A stretch of 64,000 nt of DNA from an uncultured Campylobacter sp. (GCF_963518785.1 NZ_CAUQKJ010000005.1:1-64000), one strand, 5' to 3'; numbered from the stretch's first letter, positions 46,764 to 56,437 are shown. Numbers and translations: made by a program. Notes: generated from the sequence alone by a model not told the origin.

Positions 46764-47498
46764 GTGCTTTCTGAAATTAATAAAAAATATCAATCGTATA
46801 AGGATATATACAATAAGATTCTGCCTAGCTTGGATGGGGAAGTAAATTCGGAGTTGGCAAAAAATTTATTGAAAAACTCATTGTACTTGTCCGTTTTTAC
46901 TACATTTGAAAACTTCTTAAAAGATCTTATAGATAATTATATTTACAATAAAGAAAAGGTAGGTGTAAAATTTACAGATCTATCAGAGAGAATTGCTCAT
47001 TTAATATTTTCCGATAAAGAGTTGCAAATTAAGTTTATATTTGAAGATAAAAATAAAGATAAGAATAAGTCTTTTGATGCTTTTTTTAAATTACTAAAAG
47101 AAAATATTAACAAGAAAACGTTAGAAAGACATATACATTTTGAATTTTTACATAAAGATAAACTAAATGGATATTATAAGGATTTATTTCAAGAAATCTT
47201 GGGTGACAGTGAGTTTTTAAGCAATCTAGAGCTTACGCAAAATATTGATAATTTTGATGGTTCATTAAGTAGAAAAATTGAAAGTGATGCGGCTACTTTT
47301 TTACATGAATATACAGACAAAATAAGAAACAATATAGCTCATGTAAATGAAAAATTTAAAGTTGGTGAATACTCATCGTTTGAAGATATTGTAGATGCTT
47401 TTTATTATATTATTGTAGCGATCAATAAAAAGTATAAAACTAATACCGGATTTGATCTAGAAGAAAAAGTTAAAGTTAATATTTTAGATAATGTGTGA
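46764..47498 (+). CDS. HEPN-domain RNase-like protein (MAE_28990-type)
   Basis: The 244-residue helical protein has the HEPN active-site motif Rx4H as RNNIAH at 188-193, in a segment typical of HEPN RNases from toxin and defence systems. An N-terminal helix pair with TFENFLKDLI resembles the MAE_28990/MAE_18760 HEPN group. GTG at 46764 has GAGG 8 bases upstream, three bases after the DUF262 stop. It probably cuts RNA when released or triggered by its DUF262 partner. It is AT-rich like the partner and unlike the host. Confidence 0.78.
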   Translation: MLSEINKKYQSYKDIYNKILPSLDGEVNSELAKNLLKNSLYLSVFTTFENFLKDLIDNYIYNKEKVGVKFTDLSERIAHLIFSDKELQIKFIFEDKNKDKNKSFDAFFKLLKENINKKTLERHIHFEFLHKDKLNGYYKDLFQEILGDSEFLSNLELTQNIDNFDGSLSRKIESDAATFLHEYTDKIRNNIAHVNEKFKVGEYSSFEDIVDAFYYIIVAINKKYKTNTGFDLEEKVKVNILDNV

Positions 47499-48206
47499 AA
47501 TGAATAAATAGGCCATATTTGGCAATAAAGGTATTTGTTTTATGTAGCGTGCATAAACAACATTAATAAACCGACTCAAATTTGCCAAAAAGAGATAACT
47601 ATTATCAATAAATCCTCCGAAAATTTTCGCTACAATGACGCGTAAATTTACGAAAGGAAGAAAAATGAGTAAAATTTACAATCTAAACGCCGACACGAAA
47701 GTCGTCGCAAAAAGCGTCGTTAGCAAGAGATTTTTGATTGCGGAAACACTCACGTTGAGGTGTTTGTCTTTAACGATGCCAAGAGCAAGATCTGATTAGC
47801 GCGGAACAAAAGTATCGGTAAGAGACGTCAGATAAATATAGCGCAATTGCTTTAAATTTAAAATATGCTGCCCACAAAATCTGTGCGACATAGAAATTCA
47901 ACCACTTATCAGCACGCGACCGTGAATTAATTAAAGAGAATAAACCGCGTAAACGATCGAAATTTGTGCGGATAAATTTGCCCGCAAAACACGGCTCAAA
48001 TGTCGATTAAATTCGGTACTGAGCACCGCGCAAATAGCGTAAATTAAAAGATTAGCATGCGCGCCGATAAAACCCGCTAGCGCAAATTAAAGTAATAAAT
48101 CGCGCTGTGTTCTTTATGTACTAAGGAGAATAGGTAATTAAAATTTATGACCCTAGCGTACAATAGTTATTGCGCATTCTTTACGCGCATACAAAAGGAG
48201 TGACGG
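47499..48206. other. 708-base region after the defence island
   Basis: The first part keeps the AT-rich character of the island; from about 47640 the sequence becomes host-like. A short broken gene lies at 47665-47799. The rest is AAATTT-rich with no credible frame. No direct repeats flanking the island were identified. Confidence 0.4.
47665..47799 (+). pseudogene. Broken small gene beside the island
   Basis: An ATG at 47665 with GAAAGGAAG upstream begins MSKIYNLNADTKVVAKSVVSKR. The frame soon becomes unlikely (TLTLRCLSLTMPRARSD) while the +2 frame from about 47734 reads DCGNTHVEVFVFNDAKSKI before its own stop. This suggests an original protein of about 43 residues or more with a frameshift near the TTTTTGAT run. 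Family unknown. Confidence 0.35.
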
Positions 48207-49469
48207 ATGAAAATTTTGTGGCAAAGCAGGCTTCAAAACAGGCTTCGCGATATCGGCGAAAACGTCCTAATAAAGGGCGATCGCGCATTTTACATAGGCG
48301 ATAACGACGAGCAAAAGCAGATGAAGCTTAGAAAATTCTCGCTCGCAAGCGGCGAGCAGCTTGCCGGCGCGCCTTTTCGCGATTTTACCCGTGCTGCGAC
48401 CTTTGACGATGACGGCCACACGCTCGTAGTTTTGGGCTTTGTAGACACGATTTATAAATTTAACGCCTCGGATCTCGCGCTCATCACAAAGCACAAAAAG
48501 GGCGTGCTAAAATACGGCAATTTTATCGCGCTAAGTAGCAAGGGTGGCGATAAAAAGGCTATCACGGCAACCGACGACACGCTTTTTATTTACGATTTTA
48601 AGGCGCAGACGGGCACGCGAAAGCGATTAAGGGGCTGCGCGGCGATTTTTAAGCAAGATGAGCTAAATTTCTTGATTTTTACGCGCTCGGGTCAAATTTA
48701 CGGCTTAAATTTGAGCAGTTGCGAGCTTAAAATCATCGCTAAAGCTTGCCCTATGACGCAGGCACAGCGCGTAAAAGGCGGATATTGCATTCGCGCGGGC
48801 GAGGCAGACAAAAACGGCGAAATAGAGGGCGCTAACGAGCTTGTTTTTACGGACGCGAATTTTAACGTTAAATTCCGCGTGGAGCTGGACTTTGATTTCG
48901 ATAGATTCGAGCTTGCCGCGGACAGATCAGACGGCTGGCGCGGGCACTTTATAAACGAGCCGAATGAGCTGAGGGTTCTTGATCTGCGTAGAGAGGCGGG
49001 CGGCTTCGAGCACGGCAAAACGGGCGACCTCGAGAGCGGCGAGCGCGACGGCTCCGGCGAATTTACGCAGGGCGAGGCGAGCAAATCCAGGTGCGAAGCA
49101 ATGGATAAATTTGAGTACGACGAGCCCTTTAAATTTAAACTCGGCGAGCAGGTCCAATACCTCGCAGCAAAGCCTGTGCTAGCGCATAAATTTAAACAAA
49201 AGGGTGCGAGAATTTTAGGCGTCGTTACGGCTGCTTCTTGCCGGGCTGCGAGCGCAAAATACGAAGTGGAGCAAGCTGGTGCATTTGAGGGGCAAAATTT
49301 AGCGTCCAGAGGCGGCCGCGGTATTGAAAACCGTGAATATTCACTCCTCGCTCCCGGTAAAAATGAAAAACGTAGGCATAGCGCGCCTGAGTGCGCCCGC
49401 GATCTCGTACTAGTCGATAACGCTTACGACGAGGACGCGGAGCGAATTTTAACCTGCTATGAGATCTAA
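48207..49469 (+). CDS. Hypothetical propeller-like protein
   Basis: The 420-residue protein is cytoplasmic by appearance (no signal or spans). The first 215 residues have short repeated beta-rich segments with patterns like LIFTRSGQIYGLNLSSCEL and ALSSKGGDKKAITATDDTLFIYDFK, suggesting a WD40- or propeller-like fold. A Glu/Gly/Lys-rich low-complexity stretch follows (about 255-300) and another near 350-395. An AAAAGGAGTG site precedes the ATG. No family recognised. The insertions resemble those in TrpF and TrpE. Confidence 0.55.
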   Translation: MKILWQSRLQNRLRDIGENVLIKGDRAFYIGDNDEQKQMKLRKFSLASGEQLAGAPFRDFTRAATFDDDGHTLVVLGFVDTIYKFNASDLALITKHKKGVLKYGNFIALSSKGGDKKAITATDDTLFIYDFKAQTGTRKRLRGCAAIFKQDELNFLIFTRSGQIYGLNLSSCELKIIAKACPMTQAQRVKGGYCIRAGEADKNGEIEGANELVFTDANFNVKFRVELDFDFDRFELAADRSDGWRGHFINEPNELRVLDLRREAGGFEHGKTGDLESGERDGSGEFTQGEASKSRCEAMDKFEYDEPFKFKLGEQVQYLAAKPVLAHKFKQKGARILGVVTAASCRAASAKYEVEQAGAFEGQNLASRGGRGIENREYSLLAPGKNEKRRHSAPECARDLVLVDNAYDEDAERILTCYEI

Positions 49470-49859
49470 GCCATAGTCCATTCAAGCACGCACATATTCC
49501 TGATTTAAAATTTGCAGCTATTATTTCACGCCTTTAATTAAGGTAGGTTTGCTAAAAATTTTGCAAAAATTTTATATAGAATTCTACCAAGACGCGGAAA
49601 TACCCGTTTAAAAATTCTACGACATACAGGTGAGACCGTTGCAAAAAATCGCGGCTCGGCGATAAATACGGCGCAATGACAAGGACAAATCTCAACGCCC
49701 TAAGTGCGAGCAAATTTAAAGCGCAATCTCAAAGAGGCATGCACAAAATTTATCCCGAGCAGCGGGCTAAATTTTATGACTCGCGCGCCCGCACCCTATC
49801 AAATTAAAATTTCAGATCAACGACGATGAGTACGGCGCGACCGCGCCCTTTCGCCGCTA
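49470..49859. other. Non-coding gap between two convergent genes
   Basis: These 390 bases separate the propeller-like gene from ybdD. AAATTT words dominate. No gene or strong hairpin seen. Confidence 0.4.
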
Positions 49860-50075
49860 TCAGCACTTGACGTTTTTTGCCTTGCTATCTTGCATCGCGC
49901 GGAAAAATTCCGCCCTACTTAGCGGGATTTCGTCAGGATGGGCGCTTCTGAAATGGCGCAGATAGCCCTCGTAATCGCCGAGCCCGATGAGCGGCGCAAA
50001 TGCGGCATCCGCGCGCGCCAAAAACCTCGCCACGGCCTTCGGGGCTGCGAGCGGATTAAATTTAAACTTTTTCAT
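49860..50075 (-). CDS. YbdD/YjiX family small protein
   Basis: The 71-residue protein has the family core LIGLGDYEGYLRHFRSAHP (28-47), ending in KNVKC where relatives end RCC. YbdD-type genes follow cstA/yjiY in many bacteria and are thought to assist the transporter. It overlaps cstA by 14 bases and is on the same strand, so they are translated together. Confidence 0.85.
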   Translation of the reverse strand: MKKFKFNPLAAPKAVARFLARADAAFAPLIGLGDYEGYLRHFRSAHPDEIPLSRAEFFRAMQDSKAKNVKC

Positions 50076-52143
50076 AAACGCCCCTATCCACGTACTCGCT
50101 TTCTGCTAGCTTGAAATATCCCTCGCTCGCGCCGCCTTTTGAAATTTTAAGGCACATTCGGATCGTTTGGGCGATGACGATGATCGTAACGACGACGAAA
50201 AGAGCGCATAGCGCGGCGTCGATGACGTTATTTCTGATGATGGCCTGCGCCTTTTCGATCGCGGCGGGATCGCTTAGGCTAGCAAACTTGGCGGCGGTAT
50301 TTTGCGCGATAGCCACGTGGCTTACCGCGTCGTGCACGCGCTCGCCGTTAGCCGGCATAAGCTTTAAGATCGCCGCATAAAGCGTGGTTATAAGCACCCA
50401 AATCGCAGGAGCGATCGTGACGAAGGCGTATTTTTGCTTGCCCATTTTAAAAAGCACCACCGTCGCAAGCAGCAGCGCGATGCCCGCGAGCATCTGATTG
50501 GACGCGCCGAAAAGCGGCCACAGCGTGTAAATTCCGCCCATAGGATCGGTAACGCCGCTGTAGAGCAGATAGCCCCAGCCCGCCACGCAGATCACCGTCG
50601 CGATGATGCCGTAGAGAAAATTTTTAGTATCGGAAAAGGGCTTATAGACATTGCCTAAAATTTCTTGCACCATAAAGCGCCCCGTGCGCGTGCCCGCATC
50701 GACCGCGGTCAGAATAAACAGCGCTTCAAACAAGATCGCGAAATGGTACCAAAACGCCATCAGCTCCTTGCCGCCGATGATCTGATGCAGCAGCATCGTT
50801 AGTCCCATCGCAAAGGTAGGAGCGCCGCCCGTGCGGCTCATCATCGTGGTTTCGCCGACGTTTGAAGCCAAGGCGCCGATCTGCTCGGGCGTGATACTAA
50901 ATCCGATAGAGTTTATATACGCCGCGGCGCTTACCGCGTCTTTACCGAGTACCGCGATGGGCGAGTTGATAGCAAAATATTCGCCCGGGCTTAAGATGCA
51001 CGCCGCTACGAGCGCCATTACGCCCACAAGGCTCTCCATAAGCATCGAGCCGTAGCCGATGAAAAGAGTATGGGTTTCGCGCTCCACCATCTTCGGCGTC
51101 GTACCGCTGGAGATCAGCGCGTGAAAGCCAGAAATCGCGCCGCACGCGATCGTGATAAATAAAAACGGAAATATCGGGCCTGCAAAAACGGGACCCGTGC
51201 CGTTGATAAATTTCGTCGTAGCGGGCATTTTAAGCTCGGGCGCGACAAAGATTATCGCAACCGCCATGCCGATGATGACGCCGAGCTTAAGGAAGGTGCT
51301 TAGATAATCGCGCGGCGCAAGCAGCAGCCACACGGGCAAAATCGCCGCGATAAAGCCGTAGCCGATCGTAAGAAGCGCGAGCGTTTCGCCCTTTAGCGAA
51401 AAAACGTCGTGCCAGTACGGATCGATTGAGACGTAATGCCCACCCCAAAGCGCAAGCATCAGCAAAACAAAGCCGATGATCGATGCCTCGCTGACCTTGC
51501 CCGGGCGCAAGAACCTCATATAAACTCCCATAAATATGGCGATCGGTATCGTCATCGCGATCGTAAAAAGCCCCCACGGCGAGTTCGCGAGCGCCTTTAC
51601 GACGACCATCGCCAAAATCGCCACGATGATCAGCATGATGAAAAAAATCCCGATCATCGCGATGCCGCCCGTGAGCTTGCCCATCTCGTCTTTTATCATC
51701 TCGCCGAGGCTCTTGCCGCCGCGTCGCGTAGATAGCACGAGCACGATGAAATCATGCACCGCGCCTGCGAGCACGACGCCCACCAAAAGCCAAATAGTGC
51801 CGGGCAGATAGCCCATCTGTGCGGCCACTACGGGGCCTACGAGCGGTCCAGCGCCTGCGATAGCGGCGAAATGGTGGCCGAAAAGGACGTATTTGTTCGT
51901 AGGGACGTAATCGCGTCCGTCGTTTCGGATCACCGCAGGAGTCGCGCGACGATCATCGAGCTCGAATACGCGATACGCGATAAAGCGCCCGTAGAAGGTG
52001 TATCCGATCAGATAGATGCACGCGCTGGCCACTACTAGCCAAACGGCGCTGATGCTCTCGCCTTTATTTAGTGCAAGTACGCCGAAACACCATGCCCCTA
52101 TGACGGCGACCGCCGCCCAAAGGATCTTTTGCCAAAATTTCAT
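50062..52143 (-). CDS. cstA: CstA-type carbon starvation transporter (peptide/pyruvate)
   Basis: The 693-residue protein has about 16-18 membrane spans with family motifs such as GRDYVPTNKYVLFGHHFAAIAGAGPLVGPV (spread across 53-82), GNVYKPF and ASNQMLAG. CstA relatives import peptides or pyruvate; in Campylobacter it affects peptide use and starvation survival. ATG at 52143 has AAGGAG upstream, preferred over a GTG two codons earlier. It leads a two-gene operon with ybdD. Confidence 0.93.
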   Translation of the reverse strand: MKFWQKILWAAVAVIGAWCFGVLALNKGESISAVWLVVASACIYLIGYTFYGRFIAYRVFELDDRRATPAVIRNDGRDYVPTNKYVLFGHHFAAIAGAGPLVGPVVAAQMGYLPGTIWLLVGVVLAGAVHDFIVLVLSTRRGGKSLGEMIKDEMGKLTGGIAMIGIFFIMLIIVAILAMVVVKALANSPWGLFTIAMTIPIAIFMGVYMRFLRPGKVSEASIIGFVLLMLALWGGHYVSIDPYWHDVFSLKGETLALLTIGYGFIAAILPVWLLLAPRDYLSTFLKLGVIIGMAVAIIFVAPELKMPATTKFINGTGPVFAGPIFPFLFITIACGAISGFHALISSGTTPKMVERETHTLFIGYGSMLMESLVGVMALVAACILSPGEYFAINSPIAVLGKDAVSAAAYINSIGFSITPEQIGALASNVGETTMMSRTGGAPTFAMGLTMLLHQIIGGKELMAFWYHFAILFEALFILTAVDAGTRTGRFMVQEILGNVYKPFSDTKNFLYGIIATVICVAGWGYLLYSGVTDPMGGIYTLWPLFGASNQMLAGIALLLATVVLFKMGKQKYAFVTIAPAIWVLITTLYAAILKLMPANGERVHDAVSHVAIAQNTAAKFASLSDPAAIEKAQAIIRNNVIDAALCALFVVVTIIVIAQTIRMCLKISKGGASEGYFKLAESEYVDRGVYEKV

Positions 52144-52261
52144 GCTCACTCCTTAAAGCTTAGCGAGCGGCTTTGGCGCAATTCGTCGTTTAACAAAACG
52201 ACTTGCGCCTTTAAAGCGGGACTCGTTAAATAAAATTTAGTGCGTATTTTATCGGCGTTTT

Positions 52262-52267
52262 TATAAT
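52262..52267 (+). promoter_or_regulatory. Possible -10 box for the haem operon
   Basis: A TATAAT lies 250 bases before the first haem gene ATG. About 60 bases downstream is a palindrome, TTTGAA-T-TTCAAA (52329-52341), sharing TTGAA/TTCAA with the operator before the TonB receptor gene. The promoter assignment is tentative. Confidence 0.3.
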
Positions 52268-52516
52268 TTAAAGCTGAATCGCGAAATTAAAAAGAGCTCT
52301 TTCGGCGTTTAAATTTAACGCCTAAATTTTGAATTTCAAATTTAAATAGACGGCTTGGAGGTGCGCGAAATTTTAATATCTAATCGCCCTAAATTTAACT
52401 CCGCAGCTCTTAGCCGTTATGGAATTTATCGCGGTTTAAGAAATCAAGCGATAAAATCCCATGATAACGATTTTAATTTCTTAATAAAAATCGCGAATAC
52501 TTTTAGGAGGAAATTT

Positions 52517-52705
52517 ATGCCGGATCAGATGCACGGCTATGTACTTTTTCGCGCTGATATCAAAAGCTATGTAAGCTTCAAAAATGATGGCGCCAGCCGT
52601 AAAAATTTCATAAATTCCGCGCGCATAAATTTCTGGCGCCGCTTAAATTTTAAAAATATCCGCCGCGACGAAATCTGCGCGTATAGTTCGCCTGGTGGGC
52701 TATGA
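52517..52705 (+). CDS. Small leader-region gene before the haem operon
   Basis: A strong AGGAGG site precedes an ATG opening a 62-residue frame (PDQMHGYVLFRADIKSY...) whose stop overlaps the permease start (ATGA, 4 bases). Good ribosome site and overlap favour a translated gene that couples to the permease. The sequence has no recognised family and could be a leader. An in-frame extension upstream to 52355 lacks a ribosome site. Confidence 0.4.
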   Translation: MPDQMHGYVLFRADIKSYVSFKNDGASRKNFINSARINFWRRLNFKNIRRDEICAYSSPGGL

Positions 52706-53670
52706 GCTTTAAATTTTATCTCTTTCTAATCGCAGCTTTCATATTGCTTGCTTTAGTAGCCGTAAGTAGCGGCGGAGCAAGCATTTCGCTGGGCGATGTC
52801 GCGAAATTTTTCACCTTCGGCGAGATAGACGAGACCAAGCAGCTCATCTTGCTGCAAATGCGCCTGCCGCGCCTAGTAATGGGCATCTTAGTGGGCGCGC
52901 TGCTGGCAACCTCCGGCGTAGTGGTGCAAAGCGTGTTTTTAAACCCGCTCGCAGATCCTTACATCATCGGCATCGCCTCGGCAGCGACTTTCGGCGCGGT
53001 CATAGCCTATCTGCTAGGGCTTAGCGACGTTTTTTACGGAATTTTCGCATTTTTAAGCGCAAGTGTGCTGTCGATCGTGATCTTTAAGCTCGCCGCTCAC
53101 ACTCGCTCGATCTCCACGCTACTGATCGTAGGTATCGCCGTATCGTCGTTTTTAGGCGCATTTACCTCTTTCGCGGTCTATCTAATCGGAGAGGACAGCT
53201 TTAAAATAACCGCTTGGATGATGGGTTATCTAGGCGGCGCAAACTGGCAAAAGATCGCGCTTTTGCTGCCGCCGCTGCTGTTTTGCATGGCGTATTTTTA
53301 CGCGAAGCGCCACGAGCTAAATATCATCTTAAACGGCGACGAGGAGGCGAAGTCGCTGGGGCTCAACGTCGAGAAGTCCAAAAAGAGCCTGCTCATCGTC
53401 TCCTCGCTCATCATCGGCTTTTCGGTCGCGTTTACGGGGATGATAGGCTTCGTGGGGCTCATCATCCCGCATACCTTGCGTATGGCGCTTCGCACGTCTA
53501 GCAACGCCGTGCTGATCCCCGCTAGTGCGCTTACGGGCGGAGTTTTTTTGGTTTTTTGCGACGTAATCGCTAAAAACGCCCTCTCACCGGTAGAAATTCC
53601 AATTGGCGTGGTGACTTCGTTTTTCGGCGCGCCCTTTTTCCTATACCTCGCGTTTAGGAAGCATGCATGA
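52702..53670 (+). CDS. hmuU: Haem/iron ABC transporter permease (FecCD family)
   Basis: The 322-residue protein has about nine spans and the BtuCD/FecCD signatures RLPRLVMGILVGALLATSG (53-71), NPLADPYIIGI (81-91) and GFVGLIIPHTLR (about 252-263). It forms the inner-membrane pore of an importer. The next gene overlaps by 4 bases. Haem as substrate is inferred from the radical SAM haem enzyme and flavodoxin in the same operon; a siderophore cannot be excluded from this gene alone. Confidence 0.85.
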   Translation: MSFKFYLFLIAAFILLALVAVSSGGASISLGDVAKFFTFGEIDETKQLILLQMRLPRLVMGILVGALLATSGVVVQSVFLNPLADPYIIGIASAATFGAVIAYLLGLSDVFYGIFAFLSASVLSIVIFKLAAHTRSISTLLIVGIAVSSFLGAFTSFAVYLIGEDSFKITAWMMGYLGGANWQKIALLLPPLLFCMAYFYAKRHELNIILNGDEEAKSLGLNVEKSKKSLLIVSSLIIGFSVAFTGMIGFVGLIIPHTLRMALRTSSNAVLIPASALTGGVFLVFCDVIAKNALSPVEIPIGVVTSFFGAPFFLYLAFRKHA

Positions 53671-54440
53671 AAATTTCGGCGCTAAACTTCAGCTACGGCA
53701 AGCGGGCGATTTTGCGAGGCATCGAGCTAAATTTAAAACGGGGGAAATTTTACGGGATTTTGGGCCCTAACGGCTGCGGCAAGAGTACTTTGCTAAAAAA
53801 CATATTGCAAATTTTAAAGCCTGCAAGCGGGATCATCGAAATAAACGGCAAAAGGGCAAGCGAGTATAGCCTAAAAGAGCTTGCCGCGCTCATCGGCTTC
53901 GTACCGCAAAAAACAGCCCTCGCCGCGCCGCTTAGCGTGAAAGAAATTTTGCTTGCGGGTAGGTTTTGCCGCCTAAAAAGCGCCTTTAGCGGCTACGATG
54001 CGAGCGATCACGCTAAAGTGGAGCAAATGGCAGAGCTTTTGGACGTGAAAAAATTCCTAGAGCGTAGCGCATTTGAGCTAAGCGGCGGGGAGTTTGGGCG
54101 CGTGCTGCTTGCTAGAGCGCTCGTCAGCGAGCCTGAAATTTTACTGCTCGATGAGCCCACGGGCGCGCTAGATATGAACTACGCCATCGAGGCGATGAGC
54201 ATCTGCGAAAACCTGACGCGCTCTTTAAATTTAACGAGCGTCATCGTGCTGCACGATCTAAATTTAGCCTCGCTGTTTTGCGATGAAATTTTTATGCTAA
54301 GAGACGGTGCGGTGAGATATCACGGCAGTGCGAGCGAGCTTTTTACGCCGCAGATCATAAAAGAAATTTACGGCTTTGAAGCCTTAATAGTAGAAGAAAA
54401 CGGGGTAAAGTTTATACTACCCAAAAAGGAGAAAATGTGA
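53667..54440 (+). CDS. hmuV: Haem/iron ABC transporter ATPase
   Basis: The 257-residue ABC ATPase has Walker A GPNGCGKST (about 34-42), Q-loop FVPQK, signature LSGGEFGRV (about 141-149), Walker B ILLLDEPTGALD (162-173) and the switch His in VIVLHDLN. It powers the HmuU permease. ATGA overlap with the permease stop and a 4-base overlap with the next gene indicate tight coupling. Confidence 0.88.
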   Translation: MKISALNFSYGKRAILRGIELNLKRGKFYGILGPNGCGKSTLLKNILQILKPASGIIEINGKRASEYSLKELAALIGFVPQKTALAAPLSVKEILLAGRFCRLKSAFSGYDASDHAKVEQMAELLDVKKFLERSAFELSGGEFGRVLLARALVSEPEILLLDEPTGALDMNYAIEAMSICENLTRSLNLTSVIVLHDLNLASLFCDEIFMLRDGAVRYHGSASELFTPQIIKEIYGFEALIVEENGVKFILPKKEKM

Positions 54441-55219
54441 AAAAAATTCTTATGGCTTTGCTTACGGCGAGCTTTGTATTCGCCAAAGGTCTAGTCGTAC
54501 TTGATCCCGCCGCGGTCGAGATCATCTACGCTTTAGGCGCGCAGGATCAGATCGCTGCGATCGCCACTACTTCGATGAGCAAGATCCGCCCGGAGGCAGA
54601 AACCGCAAAACTACCAAGCGTAGGCACCTACGTCAAGCCGAATATGGAAAAGATCATAGAGCTCAAACCCGATCTGGTCATCACGAGCTTCCACTCCGCA
54701 GGCGTTAGCGAAAATCTGCAAAAACTGGGGCTTAAGAGCCTTGCGATGGATGCAAACTCCACCACAGACATCTGCCAAAACGTAAAGAAGGTCGCGGCGA
54801 TCGTAAAAAAAGAGAGCGAGGCGGATAAAATTTGCGCGCAGATGGACGGCGTCTTTGAGAATAAAACGGCGCTTCGCGGCAAAAAAGTGGCTATGTTTTT
54901 CGGCGCGAACGCTACGATGGCTTTCAACGACAAAACCCTCATCGGCGACATTTTCGCTCGCCTAGGCGCCAAAAATATCGCAGACGGCCTAAAGGGCAGC
55001 ACACCTTCAGTATCTGCCGAATACATCCTCGAGCAAAACCCCGATATAATCGTCGTCGTAGGCGGCGAGACGGAGGATTTTTTAAAAGCAAATCCGATCC
55101 TTAAAAACACCAAAGCGGCAAAATCGGGCAAAATTTTAAAAGCTCCGACGCTCATCTTGCGTGGTAGCCCGCAGATCGGCGAGACGGTGGATGAAATTTA
55201 CGCAAAGGCGGCCAAATAG
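54437..55219 (+). CDS. hmuT: Periplasmic haem/iron-binding protein
   Basis: The 260-residue protein has a signal peptide (about 1-16, cut after VFA) and the two-lobed TroA/BtuF fold: VLDPAAVEIIYALGAQDQIAAI at the N-terminus and the inter-lobe segment with KPDLVITS near 75. It delivers substrate to HmuUV. GTG start overlaps the ATPase stop by 4 bases; the next gene follows with no gap. In this family a Tyr (here within GTYVKPN, about 58) often ligates haem, which fits. Confidence 0.85.
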   Translation: MKKILMALLTASFVFAKGLVVLDPAAVEIIYALGAQDQIAAIATTSMSKIRPEAETAKLPSVGTYVKPNMEKIIELKPDLVITSFHSAGVSENLQKLGLKSLAMDANSTTDICQNVKKVAAIVKKESEADKICAQMDGVFENKTALRGKKVAMFFGANATMAFNDKTLIGDIFARLGAKNIADGLKGSTPSVSAEYILEQNPDIIVVVGGETEDFLKANPILKNTKAAKSGKILKAPTLILRGSPQIGETVDEIYAKAAK

Positions 55220-56437
55220 ATGTTTAAAGAACGCATTAAATCCCATCACCGCTCCAAGCTTTTCGAGAGCGTCTCCGCGAGCGAAAACGAGCTGTTCGAT
55301 GCGCTGGATCAGCCCGCGAAAGACAGCGATTGCGTGATCTATCTGCATGTGCCCTTTTGCGACAACATCTGCTCATTTTGTTCGATGATGCGCTCCAAAC
55401 TCGGCGACGAGCTGGACGAATACGCTAAATTTCTGGTCCGCCAGATCAAAGACTACGGCGAGATGCCCTACTTCGACACAAAAAAGATCAAAAGCATCTA
55501 CTTCGGCGGCGGCACGCCGAGCGTCTTTAGCGAGACGCACTTCGAAAAGGTTCTGGGCGCACTGCATAAAAATTTTAATATCGCAGAGGACTGCGAGATC
55601 AGCGTAGAAACCACGCTGCATAATTTAGACTTGCAAAAGGCACTTGCCTTGCAAAGCTTCGGCGTAAACCGCTTTAGCATCGGCGTGCAGACCTTCAGCA
55701 GACAGGGGCGCGCGCTTCTAAACCGAGTGCATAAGCCCGCTCGCGCAATCGAGCGACTAAAGGAGCTTAGAGAAAAATTTGACGGCATGCTCTGCTGCGA
55801 CATCATCTACAACTTCCCGAGCGAAAGCGTGGAGGAAGCGCTAGAGGACGCGCGCTATGTAGATGATCTAGGTCTAGATAGCGCCAGCTTTTACTCGCTG
55901 ATGTTTTTCGAGGGCTCGGAGCTATACAAAAAGATCGACAAATCTTACTATGATCTAGAGATCGATAAGAAGCTGCACCACGCCTTTGCAGGTGCACTAC
56001 TTGTCGGAAGCGATAATTTCGAGGTTTTGGAGCTTACCAAGCTTGCTCGAAAAGGACGCGATAACTACGGCTACATCAAGCTAAGCCACAAGGGCACGGA
56101 TATCCTGCCTATTGGCAACGGCGCGGGCGGACACGTAGCGGGTTTCGGAATTTACGGCGTGTCGGGACACAAGATGATCTCGCGAATCGATGAGCGCGAG
56201 GCAAAATATAGCGTGCTAAACAACCTGTTTCAATACCCGATCGTAAGCTTAAACGAGCTAAAAGAGGCTCTGAGTGCGAGCATTTACGACGAAGCGGTGC
56301 AAAAGCTCAAAGAATTTGAGAGCTGGGGACTTTTGGAGCTTAAGGATGAAAAATCAATCTTAAACTTGGACGGAATTTTTTGGGGCAACAACATCAACGA
56401 AGAGATAGCAAACATTATTAGAAAGGATTTTGTATGA
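55220..56437 (+). CDS. hmuW: Radical SAM anaerobic haem-opening enzyme (HutW/ChuW/HmuW family)
   Basis: The 405-residue protein has HemN-like features: CxxxCxxC as CDNICSFC (49-56) for the 4Fe-4S cluster, YFGGGTPS SAM motif (about 94-101), and C-terminal wing. It is more like the ChuW/HutW branch, which cleaves haem without oxygen to give a linear tetrapyrrole and free iron, than HemN itself; context with transporter and flavodoxin genes supports this. It starts directly after the hmuT stop. HemN-type coproporphyrinogen oxidase is the alternative. Confidence 0.82.
   Translation: MFKERIKSHHRSKLFESVSASENELFDALDQPAKDSDCVIYLHVPFCDNICSFCSMMRSKLGDELDEYAKFLVRQIKDYGEMPYFDTKKIKSIYFGGGTPSVFSETHFEKVLGALHKNFNIAEDCEISVETTLHNLDLQKALALQSFGVNRFSIGVQTFSRQGRALLNRVHKPARAIERLKELREKFDGMLCCDIIYNFPSESVEEALEDARYVDDLGLDSASFYSLMFFEGSELYKKIDKSYYDLEIDKKLHHAFAGALLVGSDNFEVLELTKLARKGRDNYGYIKLSHKGTDILPIGNGAGGHVAGFGIYGVSGHKMISRIDEREAKYSVLNNLFQYPIVSLNELKEALSASIYDEAVQKLKEFESWGLLELKDEKSILNLDGIFWGNNINEEIANIIRKDFV

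Noticed and set aside
52355..52516. In-frame upstream extension of the small gene before the haem operon
   Set aside because: No ribosome site at the earlier start; AGGAGG clearly marks ATG 52517.
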